Shown piece by piece: positions 9,050-16,933 of a stretch of 64,000 nucleotides of DNA; positions within the stretch are counted from its first letter, which is position 1; each line of letters begins with the position of its first letter. The notes beneath the pieces are model-generated. The model worked only from the letters and a program-made list of their open reading frames with translations, searched no databases and was not told the DNA's origin. The stretch spans positions 255,501-319,500 of the forward strand of contig NZ_WQDA01000001.1 in assembly GCF_013032855.1 (NCBI RefSeq). The letters are read 5' to 3'. The translations under genes were made by a program, and so were the position numbers. The DNA is from Ruegeria arenilitoris. Its GTDB lineage: Bacteria > Pseudomonadota > Alphaproteobacteria > Rhodobacterales > Rhodobacteraceae.

Positions 9050-9625
9050 ATGTCCGAGTCCATCCAGCACCAGGGCGGGCGCGAGGGCGCCCGCACCATC
9101 CGGGTCTGGGACCCGCTGGTCCGCCTGATCCACTGGTCGGTGGTTCTGGGCATTCTGCTCAACGCCGCTGTGACCGACCCCGAGGGGCCGTTGCATGAAT
9201 ATGTCGGTTACGCCGTGCTCGGGCTGGTTCTGTTGCGCATGGCCTGGGGCGTCCTTGGGCCGGCACCGGCCAGGTTCTCGGCAATTCCGTTCAGCCCGAA
9301 TGCTGCGGTCCGACATGTGCGTGACACCGTCCGGGGCGACCGGTCGGTTCACCTGTCGCACAATCCTCTGGGCGCGCTGATGGTCTACAACATCTGGATG
9401 ACGTTGGGCGTCATCTGCGCCACAGGCATCATGATGGGCACCACGGCCTTCTTCGGGGTGGGTTGGGTCGAGGATGCGCACGAGCTGGCGTTCAACTGGC
9501 TGATGCTTAGCGTTGTTCTGCACGTGCTTGGCGTGCTTTTGGACCAACGTCGAACCGGTGTCGCTCTGGTCAAAGCCATGGTATCAGGGGACAAGAATAT
9601 TCCTGATGGCTGGTCGACCAAATGA
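9050..9625 (+). CDS. Cytochrome b561 family membrane protein
   Basis: A 191-residue inner-membrane di-haem b-type cytochrome with four predicted helices. Candidate haem ligands are His in RVWDPLVRLIHWS, the His of LHEYVGYAVL, and the His residues of DAHELAFNW and VVLHVLG. The RVWDPLVRxxHW opening is typical of the nickel-dependent-hydrogenase/thiosulfate-reductase-like b561 branch. It probably moves electrons from the quinone pool to a periplasmic carrier. A cognate c-type cytochrome is not adjacent, but a PepSY protein is. Its stop overlaps the start of the next gene by four bases. Confidence 0.88.
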   Translation: MSESIQHQGGREGARTIRVWDPLVRLIHWSVVLGILLNAAVTDPEGPLHEYVGYAVLGLVLLRMAWGVLGPAPARFSAIPFSPNAAVRHVRDTVRGDRSVHLSHNPLGALMVYNIWMTLGVICATGIMMGTTAFFGVGWVEDAHELAFNWLMLSVVLHVLGVLLDQRRTGVALVKAMVSGDKNIPDGWSTK

Positions 9626-10143
9626 TCAAATGGATCACCGAAAACTTGCGGTCCGGCGATGCGGATGCACGCCGGGCCGTTCTGATGGCGGCGATGATCG
9701 TGGTTCAGGGGCTATGTGCCGCATTCTACATGGGCGACGCCATTCTGGACCTCGATGGCAGCGAGCCCCTGGCACATCTCGTTTTGGAATCCCTGGTCGC
9801 AACCGTCCTTTGCCTTGGTGTCCTGTTCTTCATGCTCGAGCTGCGCAGATTGCTGGCGCGAATGGACCAGGCAAAACAAGGCCTGCGCGCGGCGCAGGGC
9901 GAAATGAGCGCCGTGATCGATACTTTCTTTACCCGCTGGGGCCTGACCAGCGCCGAGCGCGAAGTGGGCTTGTTGATCCTCAAGGGCGTCGACAATGAGA
10001 ATATCGCCCGGATCCGAGGCCGTGCCGTGGGTACCGTACGCGCGCAGTCGGCTTCGATCTATGGAAAAGCCGGCGTGGACGGACGCGCCCAACTGATCAG
10101 TGTCTTCATGGAAGAGCTTCTGGCAAGCGACGGTCCGGCCTGA
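9622..10143 (+). CDS. Membrane-anchored LuxR-type transcriptional regulator
   Basis: A 173-residue protein with two membrane helices (about residues 19-41 and 52-72), a short helical linker rich in charged residues (75-98), and a C-terminal LuxR/GerE helix-turn-helix. The latter is recognisable from LTSAEREVGLLILKGVDNEN, IARIRGRAVGTVRAQSASIY and GKAGVDGRAQLIS. A regulator held in the membrane next to a b-type cytochrome may sense redox state or a membrane signal; this is inference. It overlaps the b561 gene by four bases (ATGA). No receiver or autoinducer-binding domain is present. Confidence 0.82.
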   Translation: MIKWITENLRSGDADARRAVLMAAMIVVQGLCAAFYMGDAILDLDGSEPLAHLVLESLVATVLCLGVLFFMLELRRLLARMDQAKQGLRAAQGEMSAVIDTFFTRWGLTSAEREVGLLILKGVDNENIARIRGRAVGTVRAQSASIYGKAGVDGRAQLISVFMEELLASDGPA

Positions 10144-10149
10144 GGGACG

Positions 10150-11406
10150 TCAGGCCACCAACTGCTGATCGCGAACCCCGGTGATGGTGGCAGTCACGAT
10201 CTGCCCTTCGGGTTGCGCGTTCGCAAATGTTACCTCGGTGAACTGCTCGGTCCGGCCCATGTGGGGATTTTCCATCAGTATGTGATGGGTCTTGCCCAGC
10301 TGGGCTTCCAGGTGTCTGGCTACCTGCGCGTCACCCGCCTCACGTAGCCTGGCGGCACGTTGCTTTGTCACCTTGCCGTTGACTTGCTGCGGAATGCGCG
10401 CCGCCGGCGTGCCTTCGCGCTTGGAATAGGGGAAGACGTGCAGCCAGGTCAGGTCGCAGTCGGTGACCAGTTTCAGCGAGTTCTCGAAATGGGCCTCGGT
10501 TTCCGTCGGAAAGCCCGCGATGATGTCGGCACCAAAGGTGATCTCGGGGCGCAGCCTGCGGGCCTCTTCGGTGAAGCGTATGGCGTCGTCGCGCAGGTGG
10601 CGGCGCTTCATCCGTTTCAGGATCAGGTCGTCACCATGCTGCAGCGACAGGTGCAGATGCGGCATCAGGCGCGGCTCGGTCGCGATGGCCTGCATCAGGT
10701 TCTCGTCCACCTCGATCGAATCGATCGAGCTGATGCGCAGGCGCGGCAGGTCGGGCACCAGTTTCAGGATGCGCATGACCAGATCGCCCAGCTTGGGGCT
10801 TGCGGGTAGGTCGGCGCCCCATGAGGTCAGGTCGACCCCGGTCAGCACGACCTCGTTGTAGCCCCGGTCCACCAGCCGCTTGATCTGGTCCACCACCACG
10901 CCCGCCGGGACGCTGCGCGAGTTGCCGCGGCCATAGGGGATGATGCAGAAGGTGCAGCGATGATCACAGCCGTTCTGGACCTGCACATAGGCGCGCGAAC
11001 GGGTGCCGAACCCGTCGATCAGATGGCCCGCGGTTTCGGTGACCGACATGATGTCATCGACCTGCACCGCCTCGGTCTCGCCGATGAAATCGGCGGCCAT
11101 GCCCTGCCAGGTTTCGGGGCGCATCTTTTCGGTGTTGCCGATCACCGCATCGACCTCGTCCATCTCGGCAAAGGTCTGGGGTTCGGTCTGGGCCGCGCAG
11201 CCGGTGACGATCAACCGGGCGTTGGGGTTCTCGCGGCGCAGCTTGCGGATCTCCTGCCGGGCCTTGCGCACGGCTTCGGCGGTGACGGCGCAGGTGTTCA
11301 CGATCACCGCGTCCGTCAGCCCGGCCTGCTGCGACAGCTCCTTCATCGCCTCGGTCTCATAGGCGTTGAGCCGGCAGCCCAGCGTGGTGAATTTCGGCGG
11401 GTTCAT
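10150..11406 (-). CDS. mtaB: tRNA N6-threonylcarbamoyladenosine methylthiotransferase
   Basis: A radical-SAM enzyme that adds a methylthio group to t6A37 of tRNAs reading ANN codons. 418 residues: an N-terminal MTTase domain with cluster cysteines C11, C39 and C70, a radical-SAM domain with C147, C151 and C154 (CDHRCTFC), and a C-terminal TRAM-like domain. I set the start at ATG 11406 (MNPPKFTTLGCR), which overlaps the dapF stop by four bases. The reading frame continues open upstream, but that part is only the shadow of dapF. The dapF-mtaB pair is common in Rhodobacteraceae. Confidence 0.93.
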   Translation of the reverse strand: MNPPKFTTLGCRLNAYETEAMKELSQQAGLTDAVIVNTCAVTAEAVRKARQEIRKLRRENPNARLIVTGCAAQTEPQTFAEMDEVDAVIGNTEKMRPETWQGMAADFIGETEAVQVDDIMSVTETAGHLIDGFGTRSRAYVQVQNGCDHRCTFCIIPYGRGNSRSVPAGVVVDQIKRLVDRGYNEVVLTGVDLTSWGADLPASPKLGDLVMRILKLVPDLPRLRISSIDSIEVDENLMQAIATEPRLMPHLHLSLQHGDDLILKRMKRRHLRDDAIRFTEEARRLRPEITFGADIIAGFPTETEAHFENSLKLVTDCDLTWLHVFPYSKREGTPAARIPQQVNGKVTKQRAARLREAGDAQVARHLEAQLGKTHHILMENPHMGRTEQFTEVTFANAQPEGQIVTATITGVRDQQLVA

Positions 11407-12245
11407 CCCAGCGACTCCAGAAACTCGGGCTTCAGCGTGCCCGAGAAGACATGGCAGGTGGGGCCGGTCATCCAGACGCCGTCCTCGCGCCAGTCGATCC
11501 AGATGGTGCCGCCGTCCAGTTCGATCTGCACCTTGCGTCCGGTCAGGCCGCGCCGCGCCGCGGCCACGGCCGTGGCGCAGGACGACGAGCCCGAGGCCAG
11601 CGTGATGCCCACGCCGCGTTCCCACACCCGCATGCGGATTTGATCCGGGCCGATGATCTGGGCGACCTGCACATTGGTGCGCTGCGGATAGAGCGGGTGA
11701 TGCTCGTAGCGCGCGCCGAATTCTGCCAGCGGAATCGCCTCGGCGTCTTCGACGAAGAAGGTGCAATGCGGGTTGCCCATGCCGGTGGCCACCGGTCCGC
11801 CTTCGATCGGCAGTTCCAGCGTATCCACCTCTTCGGCCAATGGAATGTCGGCCCAGTCCAGCTGCGGATGCCCCATGTTGACCGAGGTCAGCCCATCGCC
11901 CGCGTCGCGCGCCTGCAGCGTGCCGTGGCTGGTGGTCAGCGTCAGTTCGGACTTGGCGCTTTCCCGCATCAGGAACCGGGCGATGCAGCGGGTGGCGTTG
12001 CCGCACGTGGCCGAGATCGACCCATCAGCATTGTAGAACACCAGATGTGCATCCGATTCGCCGTTTTCGATGACGGCCAGCTGGTCGAATCCGACCCCGA
12101 ACTGCCGGTGTCCGATTCCGCGTGCCAGCGCCGGCGTGATCTGCACCGGATGCGCGCGCGCGTCCACAATGACGAAGTCATTGCCAAGCCCGTGCATCTT
12201 CATGAAGGGCAAACCGGTGTCGGATCGTTGCTGCATGGCGGGCAT
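11403..12245 (-). CDS. dapF: Diaminopimelate epimerase
   Basis: Interconverts LL- and meso-diaminopimelate for lysine and peptidoglycan synthesis. 280 residues, usual length. The two catalytic cysteines are visible: C81 in ISATCGNATRC and C223 in ASGSSSCATAV. The KMHGLGNDFV opening is characteristic. ATG at 12245 has AAGG seven bases upstream; an ATG four codons later is an alternative. Co-transcribed with mtaB through a 4-base overlap. Confidence 0.95.
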   Translation of the reverse strand: MPAMQQRSDTGLPFMKMHGLGNDFVIVDARAHPVQITPALARGIGHRQFGVGFDQLAVIENGESDAHLVFYNADGSISATCGNATRCIARFLMRESAKSELTLTTSHGTLQARDAGDGLTSVNMGHPQLDWADIPLAEEVDTLELPIEGGPVATGMGNPHCTFFVEDAEAIPLAEFGARYEHHPLYPQRTNVQVAQIIGPDQIRMRVWERGVGITLASGSSSCATAVAAARRGLTGRKVQIELDGGTIWIDWREDGVWMTGPTCHVFSGTLKPEFLESLG

Positions 12246-12301
12246 ATAGCCTTGCCGCAGACATGAATCCAGCCCGGCGCGAAGATTCCTGAAAAAAGGG
12301 G

Positions 12302-12330
12302 TTGACCCCCCGCCGCCTCAACCCTAATTA
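12302..12330 (+). promoter_or_regulatory. Possible upstream sigma-70-like promoter
   Basis: TTGACC (12302-12307), a 17-base spacer and TAATTA (12325-12330). It lies about 120 bases before tRNA-Lys and could be a second, distal promoter. Identified by eye only. Confidence 0.3.
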
Positions 12331-12392
12331 GGCCGCCTATCGGGACGCCGGGAACACAATGATTTCAGGCGGAACGCGGTGCGAAAAAGGGC

Positions 12393-12421
12393 TTGTACCC
12401 GGTCGGGAAAATGCCTTAGAC
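12393..12421 (+). promoter_or_regulatory. Probable tRNA-Lys promoter
   Basis: TTGTAC (12393-12398), a 17-base spacer and TTAGAC (12416-12421). The predicted start is about 30 bases before the mature tRNA, a sensible leader length. The -10 is imperfect. Confidence 0.4.
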
Positions 12422-12456
12422 AGCGCCACGGATCGAAACGATCCGATGAAAAGAGT

Positions 12457-12532
12457 GGGCCGTTAGCTCAGTTGGTAGAGCAACTGACTTTTAATCAGTG
12501 GGTCGCAGGTTCGAATCCTGCACGGCTCACCA
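12457..12532 (+). tRNA. tRNA-Lys (anticodon TTT)
   Basis: A 76-base gene with the CCA end encoded. The acceptor stem GGGCCGT pairs with ACGGCTC (one G-T). The D arm contains TAGCTCAGTTGGTAGAG. The anticodon arm ACTGA-CTTTTAA-TCAGT gives anticodon TTT, and the T arm has GGTTCGAATCC. A run of five T follows at 12534-12538 and may serve as terminator. The neighbouring gene at 12571 converges on it. Confidence 0.98.
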
Positions 12533-12570
12533 CTTTTTCCAAAGATTGATCGGGACGCCGCGCCGCGCGG

Positions 12571-13104
12571 TTACTTCTTTTCGAAGAACAGCACGACTTC
12601 GCCCAGCCGGATGCCAAAGCGCGAGACGTAGGCGCGGTTCAGCAGGCGGTCATCGTCCAGCAGCCACATCCAGTCGTCGAAATCGACGCGCATCGTGCCG
12701 TCCTTCACCGGCAGGTCGATACGGTATTTCCAGTTGAACGTGTCGCCACGCTCGGTTCCCGACGCGGTGCCCAGAACGCCGGGCGCGGTGCCGGTCCAGG
12801 TATCCTCGCCGGTTTTGGTCAGGGTCCAGATGCGCTGTTCGGTGGCGCCGTCGTCATAGACGAAGTCTTCGACCAAAGTCAGGGTCTGGCCATCCCATGT
12901 CCCGTTGATGTCTACCGTGAACCGGCGGGGGATATTGCCCAGAACGTCCTGGAACTGCCCATAGGCCACGGTGTGGCCCTCAAAGAACTCTTCGAGGTTC
13001 AGTTGGCGGTCCGACAGGAAAGTGGTCGGAACTTTCGGTTTGAAGGCACAGGCCGCTGTCAGCAGCAGGCACGCGAAGGCCAGTCGTTTCATGAGTCGGG
13101 TCAT
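12571..13104 (-). CDS. DUF3833 lipoprotein
   Basis: A 177-residue protein of the DUF3833 family with a lipoprotein signal (LLTAACAFKP, Cys near residue 20). The conserved run is NLEEFFEGHTVAYGQFQD, then FTVDINGTWDG, EDFVYDDG and the C-terminal WMWLLDDDRLLNRAYVSRFG. Function unknown. It is the last gene of a five-gene operon starting at 16759, and overlaps by four bases a second DUF3833 gene. That operon resembles genes controlled by RpoE-ChrR in relatives, so a role in membrane-lipid or singlet-oxygen stress is possible. Confidence 0.85.
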   Translation of the reverse strand: MTRLMKRLAFACLLLTAACAFKPKVPTTFLSDRQLNLEEFFEGHTVAYGQFQDVLGNIPRRFTVDINGTWDGQTLTLVEDFVYDDGATEQRIWTLTKTGEDTWTGTAPGVLGTASGTERGDTFNWKYRIDLPVKDGTMRVDFDDWMWLLDDDRLLNRAYVSRFGIRLGEVVLFFEKK

Positions 13105-13718
13105 TGCAGAGCCCTCGGGTCGGCGGTTCGGTCATGACCGTTTGCGCCGGGCACATGCGCCGTCTTTTCCGGCGGGGCGGGGCGCATCGTGGCGACCAAC
13201 TCGGCCACCTTCAGGCCGAACTTGCGCATTTCCGAGCGGTTCATGATCGCCCCGCTCTCGGTCAGGTACATCCAGTCGGTGACGTCCAGGGTATGGCCCC
13301 CGGCGTCTTCCGGCAGAACGATACGATAGGTCAGTTTGACCGTCGCGCCCGAGATCACACCGCGGCCTTCGCCGACGATGTCTTCGGCGGTTGCGGTAAA
13401 ACTGTTACCTGTGCCCATGGTCAGGTACCATTTGCGGGTCATCTGTTTGCCGTTGGAATAGGTGAAATACTCGGTCAGGGTGCCGGAACTGCCGTTCCAT
13501 TCCCCGATCATCCGCGCCACGAAGCTGTTCGACATCTTGCCAGTCGGGCCATAGATCAGCCCTTCGGACAGGATTTCCCCGTTCAGATTGTCCTTCAGCG
13601 AGAAATCGGGGCCGGTTCCGGCATAATCCGACGGCGATTGCGCACGAAAGCTGAGAAGGCGGGTTTTGACCGCGATCAGGGCCAGTACGGCCAGTGCGGC
13701 AATCAGAAGGAATGTCAT
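13101..13718 (-). CDS. DUF3833-family protein, N-terminal membrane anchor
   Basis: A 205-residue paralogue of the preceding DUF3833 protein: DFSLKDNLNGEILSEGLIYG, IGEWNGSSGTLTEYFTYSNG and WMYLTESGAIMNRSEMRKFGL align with it in order. It has an uncleaved-looking N-terminal helix (LLIAALAVLALIAVKT) instead of a lipobox, and a proline-rich C-terminal extension. Both ends overlap neighbours by four bases. Function unknown. Confidence 0.8.
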   Translation of the reverse strand: MTFLLIAALAVLALIAVKTRLLSFRAQSPSDYAGTGPDFSLKDNLNGEILSEGLIYGPTGKMSNSFVARMIGEWNGSSGTLTEYFTYSNGKQMTRKWYLTMGTGNSFTATAEDIVGEGRGVISGATVKLTYRIVLPEDAGGHTLDVTDWMYLTESGAIMNRSEMRKFGLKVAELVATMRPAPPEKTAHVPGANGHDRTADPRALQ

Positions 13719-14941
13719 TTTGCGGGTACCTCTGTAGGCAGCGTCAGGACCATTCCGAACGCGCCGAGTTTCAGGATGCAGGGCAGCACGGCATAGGCCA
13801 GGTTGAGCGTTTCCAACGCCTGCGCCGAATTCGTCTGACCGGGCACAAAGCCGCTGCGTTCCAGCAGCGGAAGGGTGAAGAATGCGGCCAATGCCAGCCC
13901 CAGTTTGCCGGCGAAAGACCAGATGCCGAAGGCGGCCGAGGCATTCAGCCCCGCGCGTGTCAGCACCACCGAGAACATGGCCGGCAGAACCACCATGTCC
14001 GCCCCCAGCGCCGCCCCCGACGCCAGGCAGATAACCGCAAACCCGGCCAGGTTGCCGGGCGCCAGCATGGCCGCGCCGACAAAGCCCAGAATGGCCAGTG
14101 GCATCGCGATGATCAGAGTCTGTTTCGGGCCGATCCGGTTGCTGAGCCGCGCCCAGAGCGGCACTGTGGCACCGGCGCTGAGGAAGAACAGGATCAGCAG
14201 CGGCCCGGCCTTGCCCGGCAATTGCAGCCGGTCTTCGACGAAGAACAAGAACAGGGTCGAGGTGATCGCAACCGGCAGGCTGTTGACCAGCGCCAGCGCC
14301 AGCAGACGCAGGGCCCCGGCCTGACCCAGCCCGTCGAACGACAGGCCCCGCCCGGTGACGGGCGCGCGCCGCCAGATCGGCAATGTCAGCACCATGGTGA
14401 CCAGCGCCAGCGCGCCCAGAAACAGCCCGAAGGCCGGATAGCCTTGTGCGCCCGCGCCCAAGGCCACGAACAGCGCCGGTGCGCTGGCGGCCAGAACCAC
14501 GCCGGCCAGTTGCCCACCCTCACGAAAGGCGGCGAGGGTCATCAACTCGCGCGGGGTGGCCTGTTTCGCCAGCGTCGCGCTGCGGCCATAAAGCAGGATG
14601 GTGCCCAGGCTGTAGGCGGAAAACAGCAGGATCAGGATCGCCACGAGGACGCCGACGCTCGCCCCCTGCGGCAGCGAAAACAACAGCGGAAAACCGACCG
14701 CCAGACCTCCGGCGGCCAAGACGGCAAAACCCATCTGCGCGCCGGGCCAGCGGTCAATGGCCCAGCCGATCAGCGGGTCTTGCACCAGATCCACCAGCCG
14801 GATCAGCAGCAGAACCGTGCCGATCACGCCCAGGCCGATCCCGAGGTTCACCGCCGCGAAACGCGGCAAGTGGATGTAGAGCGGGATACCCGCCGCAGCA
14901 AGCATCAGCGCATAGAGGCTGACACGCGGATACAGCATCAC
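13715..14941 (-). CDS. GPH-type MFS transporter
   Basis: A 408-residue inner-membrane protein with about twelve helices, of the glycoside-pentoside-hexuronide/cation symporter branch of the major facilitator superfamily. The segment RLVDLVQDPLIGWAIDR, conserved near the first cytoplasmic loop, supports this. The cargo in this operon type is unknown and need not be a sugar. Overlaps both neighbours by four bases. Confidence 0.85.
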   Translation of the reverse strand: MMLYPRVSLYALMLAAAGIPLYIHLPRFAAVNLGIGLGVIGTVLLLIRLVDLVQDPLIGWAIDRWPGAQMGFAVLAAGGLAVGFPLLFSLPQGASVGVLVAILILLFSAYSLGTILLYGRSATLAKQATPRELMTLAAFREGGQLAGVVLAASAPALFVALGAGAQGYPAFGLFLGALALVTMVLTLPIWRRAPVTGRGLSFDGLGQAGALRLLALALVNSLPVAITSTLFLFFVEDRLQLPGKAGPLLILFFLSAGATVPLWARLSNRIGPKQTLIIAMPLAILGFVGAAMLAPGNLAGFAVICLASGAALGADMVVLPAMFSVVLTRAGLNASAAFGIWSFAGKLGLALAAFFTLPLLERSGFVPGQTNSAQALETLNLAYAVLPCILKLGAFGMVLTLPTEVPAK

Positions 14942-15474
14942 TGACCCCGCAGCTGACGCGTAAAGGCGGCGGACCGGGTGTTGTTGCCCAGAAAGATCGA
15001 CATGAAACTGCGCTTGATCCCCGGATAGGAGAGGGTGCAGGTCTTGCGCCCGTTGCGCCAGAACTCGATCGCGTCGGGGCCTTTGGTGACGGCCAGGTAG
15101 CTGTCACCGGCGCCGACCGCCTGATAGCAGGTTTTCAACTGCGCCTCGATCGGGGCGCTGTTGCCCTGCCGGGCCATCTCGTCCAGCGTGGATTCGATCA
15201 GCGCCTTCTGCTTCAGCGATTTCCGATAGGTCAGCTTCAGCCCGAAATCCTGCGACCAGCTGAGCGGGCCGCCGCCTTTGGTGAACAGCTGCGCGTCGTA
15301 GATCGGCAGACCGAGGAACCGGAAGGTGGCAGTGCCACGCAGCTCGGCATCGGGCAGCAGGTTGGTGACGGGGGTGGCCGCAAGCCCGGCAGGGGCCAGC
15401 AGAACCAGGCTCAGGATCGCTGCGTTACGGGCTGGCCGTAACCGGGACAGCGACGCTTGGATCAGATATCGCAT
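14938..15474 (-). CDS. Chalcone isomerase-like exported protein
   Basis: A 178-residue protein with an N-terminal hydrophobic export signal (AAILSLVLLAPAGLAA) and a chalcone-isomerase-like fold, recognised from TATFRFLGLPIYDAQLFT and LTYRKSLKQKALIESTLDEM. Bacterial members bind fatty acids or are of unknown function; true chalcone isomerase activity is not expected. ATG at 15474 has GGAG upstream. It starts inside the 3' end of the amine oxidase gene (50-base overlap), longer than the 4-base overlaps elsewhere in this operon. Confidence 0.8.
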   Translation of the reverse strand: MRYLIQASLSRLRPARNAAILSLVLLAPAGLAATPVTNLLPDAELRGTATFRFLGLPIYDAQLFTKGGGPLSWSQDFGLKLTYRKSLKQKALIESTLDEMARQGNSAPIEAQLKTCYQAVGAGDSYLAVTKGPDAIEFWRNGRKTCTLSYPGIKRSFMSIFLGNNTRSAAFTRQLRGQ

Positions 15475-16759
15475 TTTCAGCTCCGTTGGTTTGCGGATCG
15501 CCGGTCAACAGCCCGACCACGTGCATCGCGCTGGCGATTCCGTCTTCGTGGAACCCGTGCCGGTTGTAGGCGCCGGCGAACCAGGTCCGGTTGCGGCCCT
15601 GCATCTCGCGGATCTGGCCCTGCGCTTTCAGCGCGGCCTTGTCGAACACCGGATGGGCGAATTCCACCTCGTCATAGATTTTGTCTGGCGCGATGTCGGA
15701 AGACGGATTCAGGGTGACGAACAACGGGTCGCTTTCAGGGATGTTCTGCAACCGGTTCATCCAATAGGTCACGCCCACGTTGCCCGCCTGCGAGCGGTAG
15801 GTCCAGCTGGACCAGCAGGCGCGGCGGCGCGGCATCTGGCTGGGGTCGCAGTGCAAGACCGCGCGGTTGGGCTGATAGCGGATCGCGCCCAGCGCCGCGG
15901 CCTCGTCGGTGGTGGCGTTCTGGCCCAGAATGGCCAACGACTGGTCGGAATGGGTGGCCAGGATGATCTCGTCATACTGATCCGAGCGGCCCTGCGCCTG
16001 AACGGTCACGCCCAAGGCATCGCGTTCGACGTTAGAGACCGGCGCGCCCAGGCGGATGTCGCAACCCCGGCCGCGCAACGCGGATTCGAGCCGGCGGACA
16101 TATTCGATGCTGCCACCCTTTACCGTCCACCACTGGTGCTGGGCGCCGCGTTTGCTGGACAGCAAGGCGTGGTTGCGGAAGAACTGCACCAGCGACCGCG
16201 CCGGAAACTGATCGACGAACTCCACCGGAGTTGACCAGATCGCGCCGCACATCGGCATCAGGTAATTGTTGCGGAACCAGTGGCCCAGCCGCATCTGGTC
16301 AACCAGCTCACCAATCGTGGTGTCATCATCCCGGGCGGCCTCGGGCGCTTCTTTGCCAAAGCGCAGGATGTCGGCGATCATCTTGTAGTAGGAGGGCCGC
16401 ACGAGGTTGCGCTTCTGCGCGGTGATGGTGCGCAGATTGTTCAGGCCATATTCGATGCGACCATTGTCGATGGTGGCGCCAAAGCTCATCTCGCTTTTGA
16501 TGACCGGCACGTCCAGTTCACCGAACAGCTTGGTCAGAAAGGGATATGTGGCATAGTTGAAGACGATGAACCCGGTATCAACCGGTTGATCACCATTGCG
16601 GCCGGCCATCACCGTGCGGGCATGTCCGCCCAGACGGGGTTCGGCCTCATACAGGGTGACGTCGTGACTTTCCGACAGGTAATAAGCCGCTGATAATCCT
16701 GAGATGCCTGCGCCTACAATTGCGATTTTTTTCCGTACGCCCCGGGTTTCGTCGAACAT
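15425..16759 (-). CDS. FAD-dependent amine oxidase-like oxidoreductase
   Basis: A 444-residue flavoprotein of the COG2907 NAD/FAD-dependent oxidoreductase group. The FAD-binding Rossmann motif KIAIVGAGISGLSAAYYLSE is near the N-terminus and GGHARTV and DTGFIVFN follow. A C-terminal FAD segment (WFAGAYNRHGFHEDGIASA) is present. In relatives it neighbours a cyclopropane-fatty-acid-synthase-like methyltransferase and takes part in modified (furan or cyclopropane) fatty acid formation; no such methyltransferase is found here. I chose ATG 16759, preceded by AAAGAGGA. First gene of the operon running to 12571. Confidence 0.85.
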   Translation of the reverse strand: MFDETRGVRKKIAIVGAGISGLSAAYYLSESHDVTLYEAEPRLGGHARTVMAGRNGDQPVDTGFIVFNYATYPFLTKLFGELDVPVIKSEMSFGATIDNGRIEYGLNNLRTITAQKRNLVRPSYYKMIADILRFGKEAPEAARDDDTTIGELVDQMRLGHWFRNNYLMPMCGAIWSTPVEFVDQFPARSLVQFFRNHALLSSKRGAQHQWWTVKGGSIEYVRRLESALRGRGCDIRLGAPVSNVERDALGVTVQAQGRSDQYDEIILATHSDQSLAILGQNATTDEAAALGAIRYQPNRAVLHCDPSQMPRRRACWSSWTYRSQAGNVGVTYWMNRLQNIPESDPLFVTLNPSSDIAPDKIYDEVEFAHPVFDKAALKAQGQIREMQGRNRTWFAGAYNRHGFHEDGIASAMHVVGLLTGDPQTNGAENAISDPSVAVPVTASP

Positions 16760-16788
16760 GCCATCCTCTTTATGCGACATTTTACAAT

Positions 16789-16818
16789 AAGATACGCAGG
16801 GTAGGCCGGAGCGGATCA
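16789..16818 (-). promoter_or_regulatory. ECF11 (RpoE-ChrR)-like promoter for the amine oxidase operon
   Basis: On the minus strand TGATCC (16813-16818) is followed by exactly 18 bases and TATCTT (16789-16794). This agrees with the TGATCC/TA-rich pattern I know for the singlet-oxygen sigma factor RpoE of Rhodobacter sphaeroides. The expected start point is about 20 bases before the ATG at 16759. Confidence 0.7.
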
Positions 16819-16895
16819 AATCCGGGCCATGTTTTTACCTGTTTCCCGCTGATCGGCGGGCTGTGCGTCAGGATTGCATCAATCGCGTTTGCTGG

Positions 16896-16925
16896 TGATC
16901 CGAGGTATGCCCTTCCGCGTAATGA
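16896..16925 (+). promoter_or_regulatory. ECF11 (RpoE-ChrR)-like promoter for the SDR gene
   Basis: TGATCC (16896-16901), 18 bases, then TAATGA (16920-16925). It is the mirror of the minus-strand promoter at 16789-16818, with the same -35 hexamer and the same spacer length. The predicted start is near 16932. Confidence 0.65.
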
Positions 16926-16933
16926 AAGGTGTT

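Noticed and set aside
11407-12006. Upstream extension of mtaB on the minus strand to about 12006
   Set aside because: The extra part lies over dapF in another frame, has low-complexity Arg/Gly/Ala composition and would displace the ATG that overlaps the dapF stop.
16760-16819. Amine oxidase start at TTG 16819 or ATG 16780
   Set aside because: ATG 16759 has AAAGAGGA at good spacing; the predicted transcription start near 16782 makes the TTG impossible and the 16780 ATG nearly leaderless.
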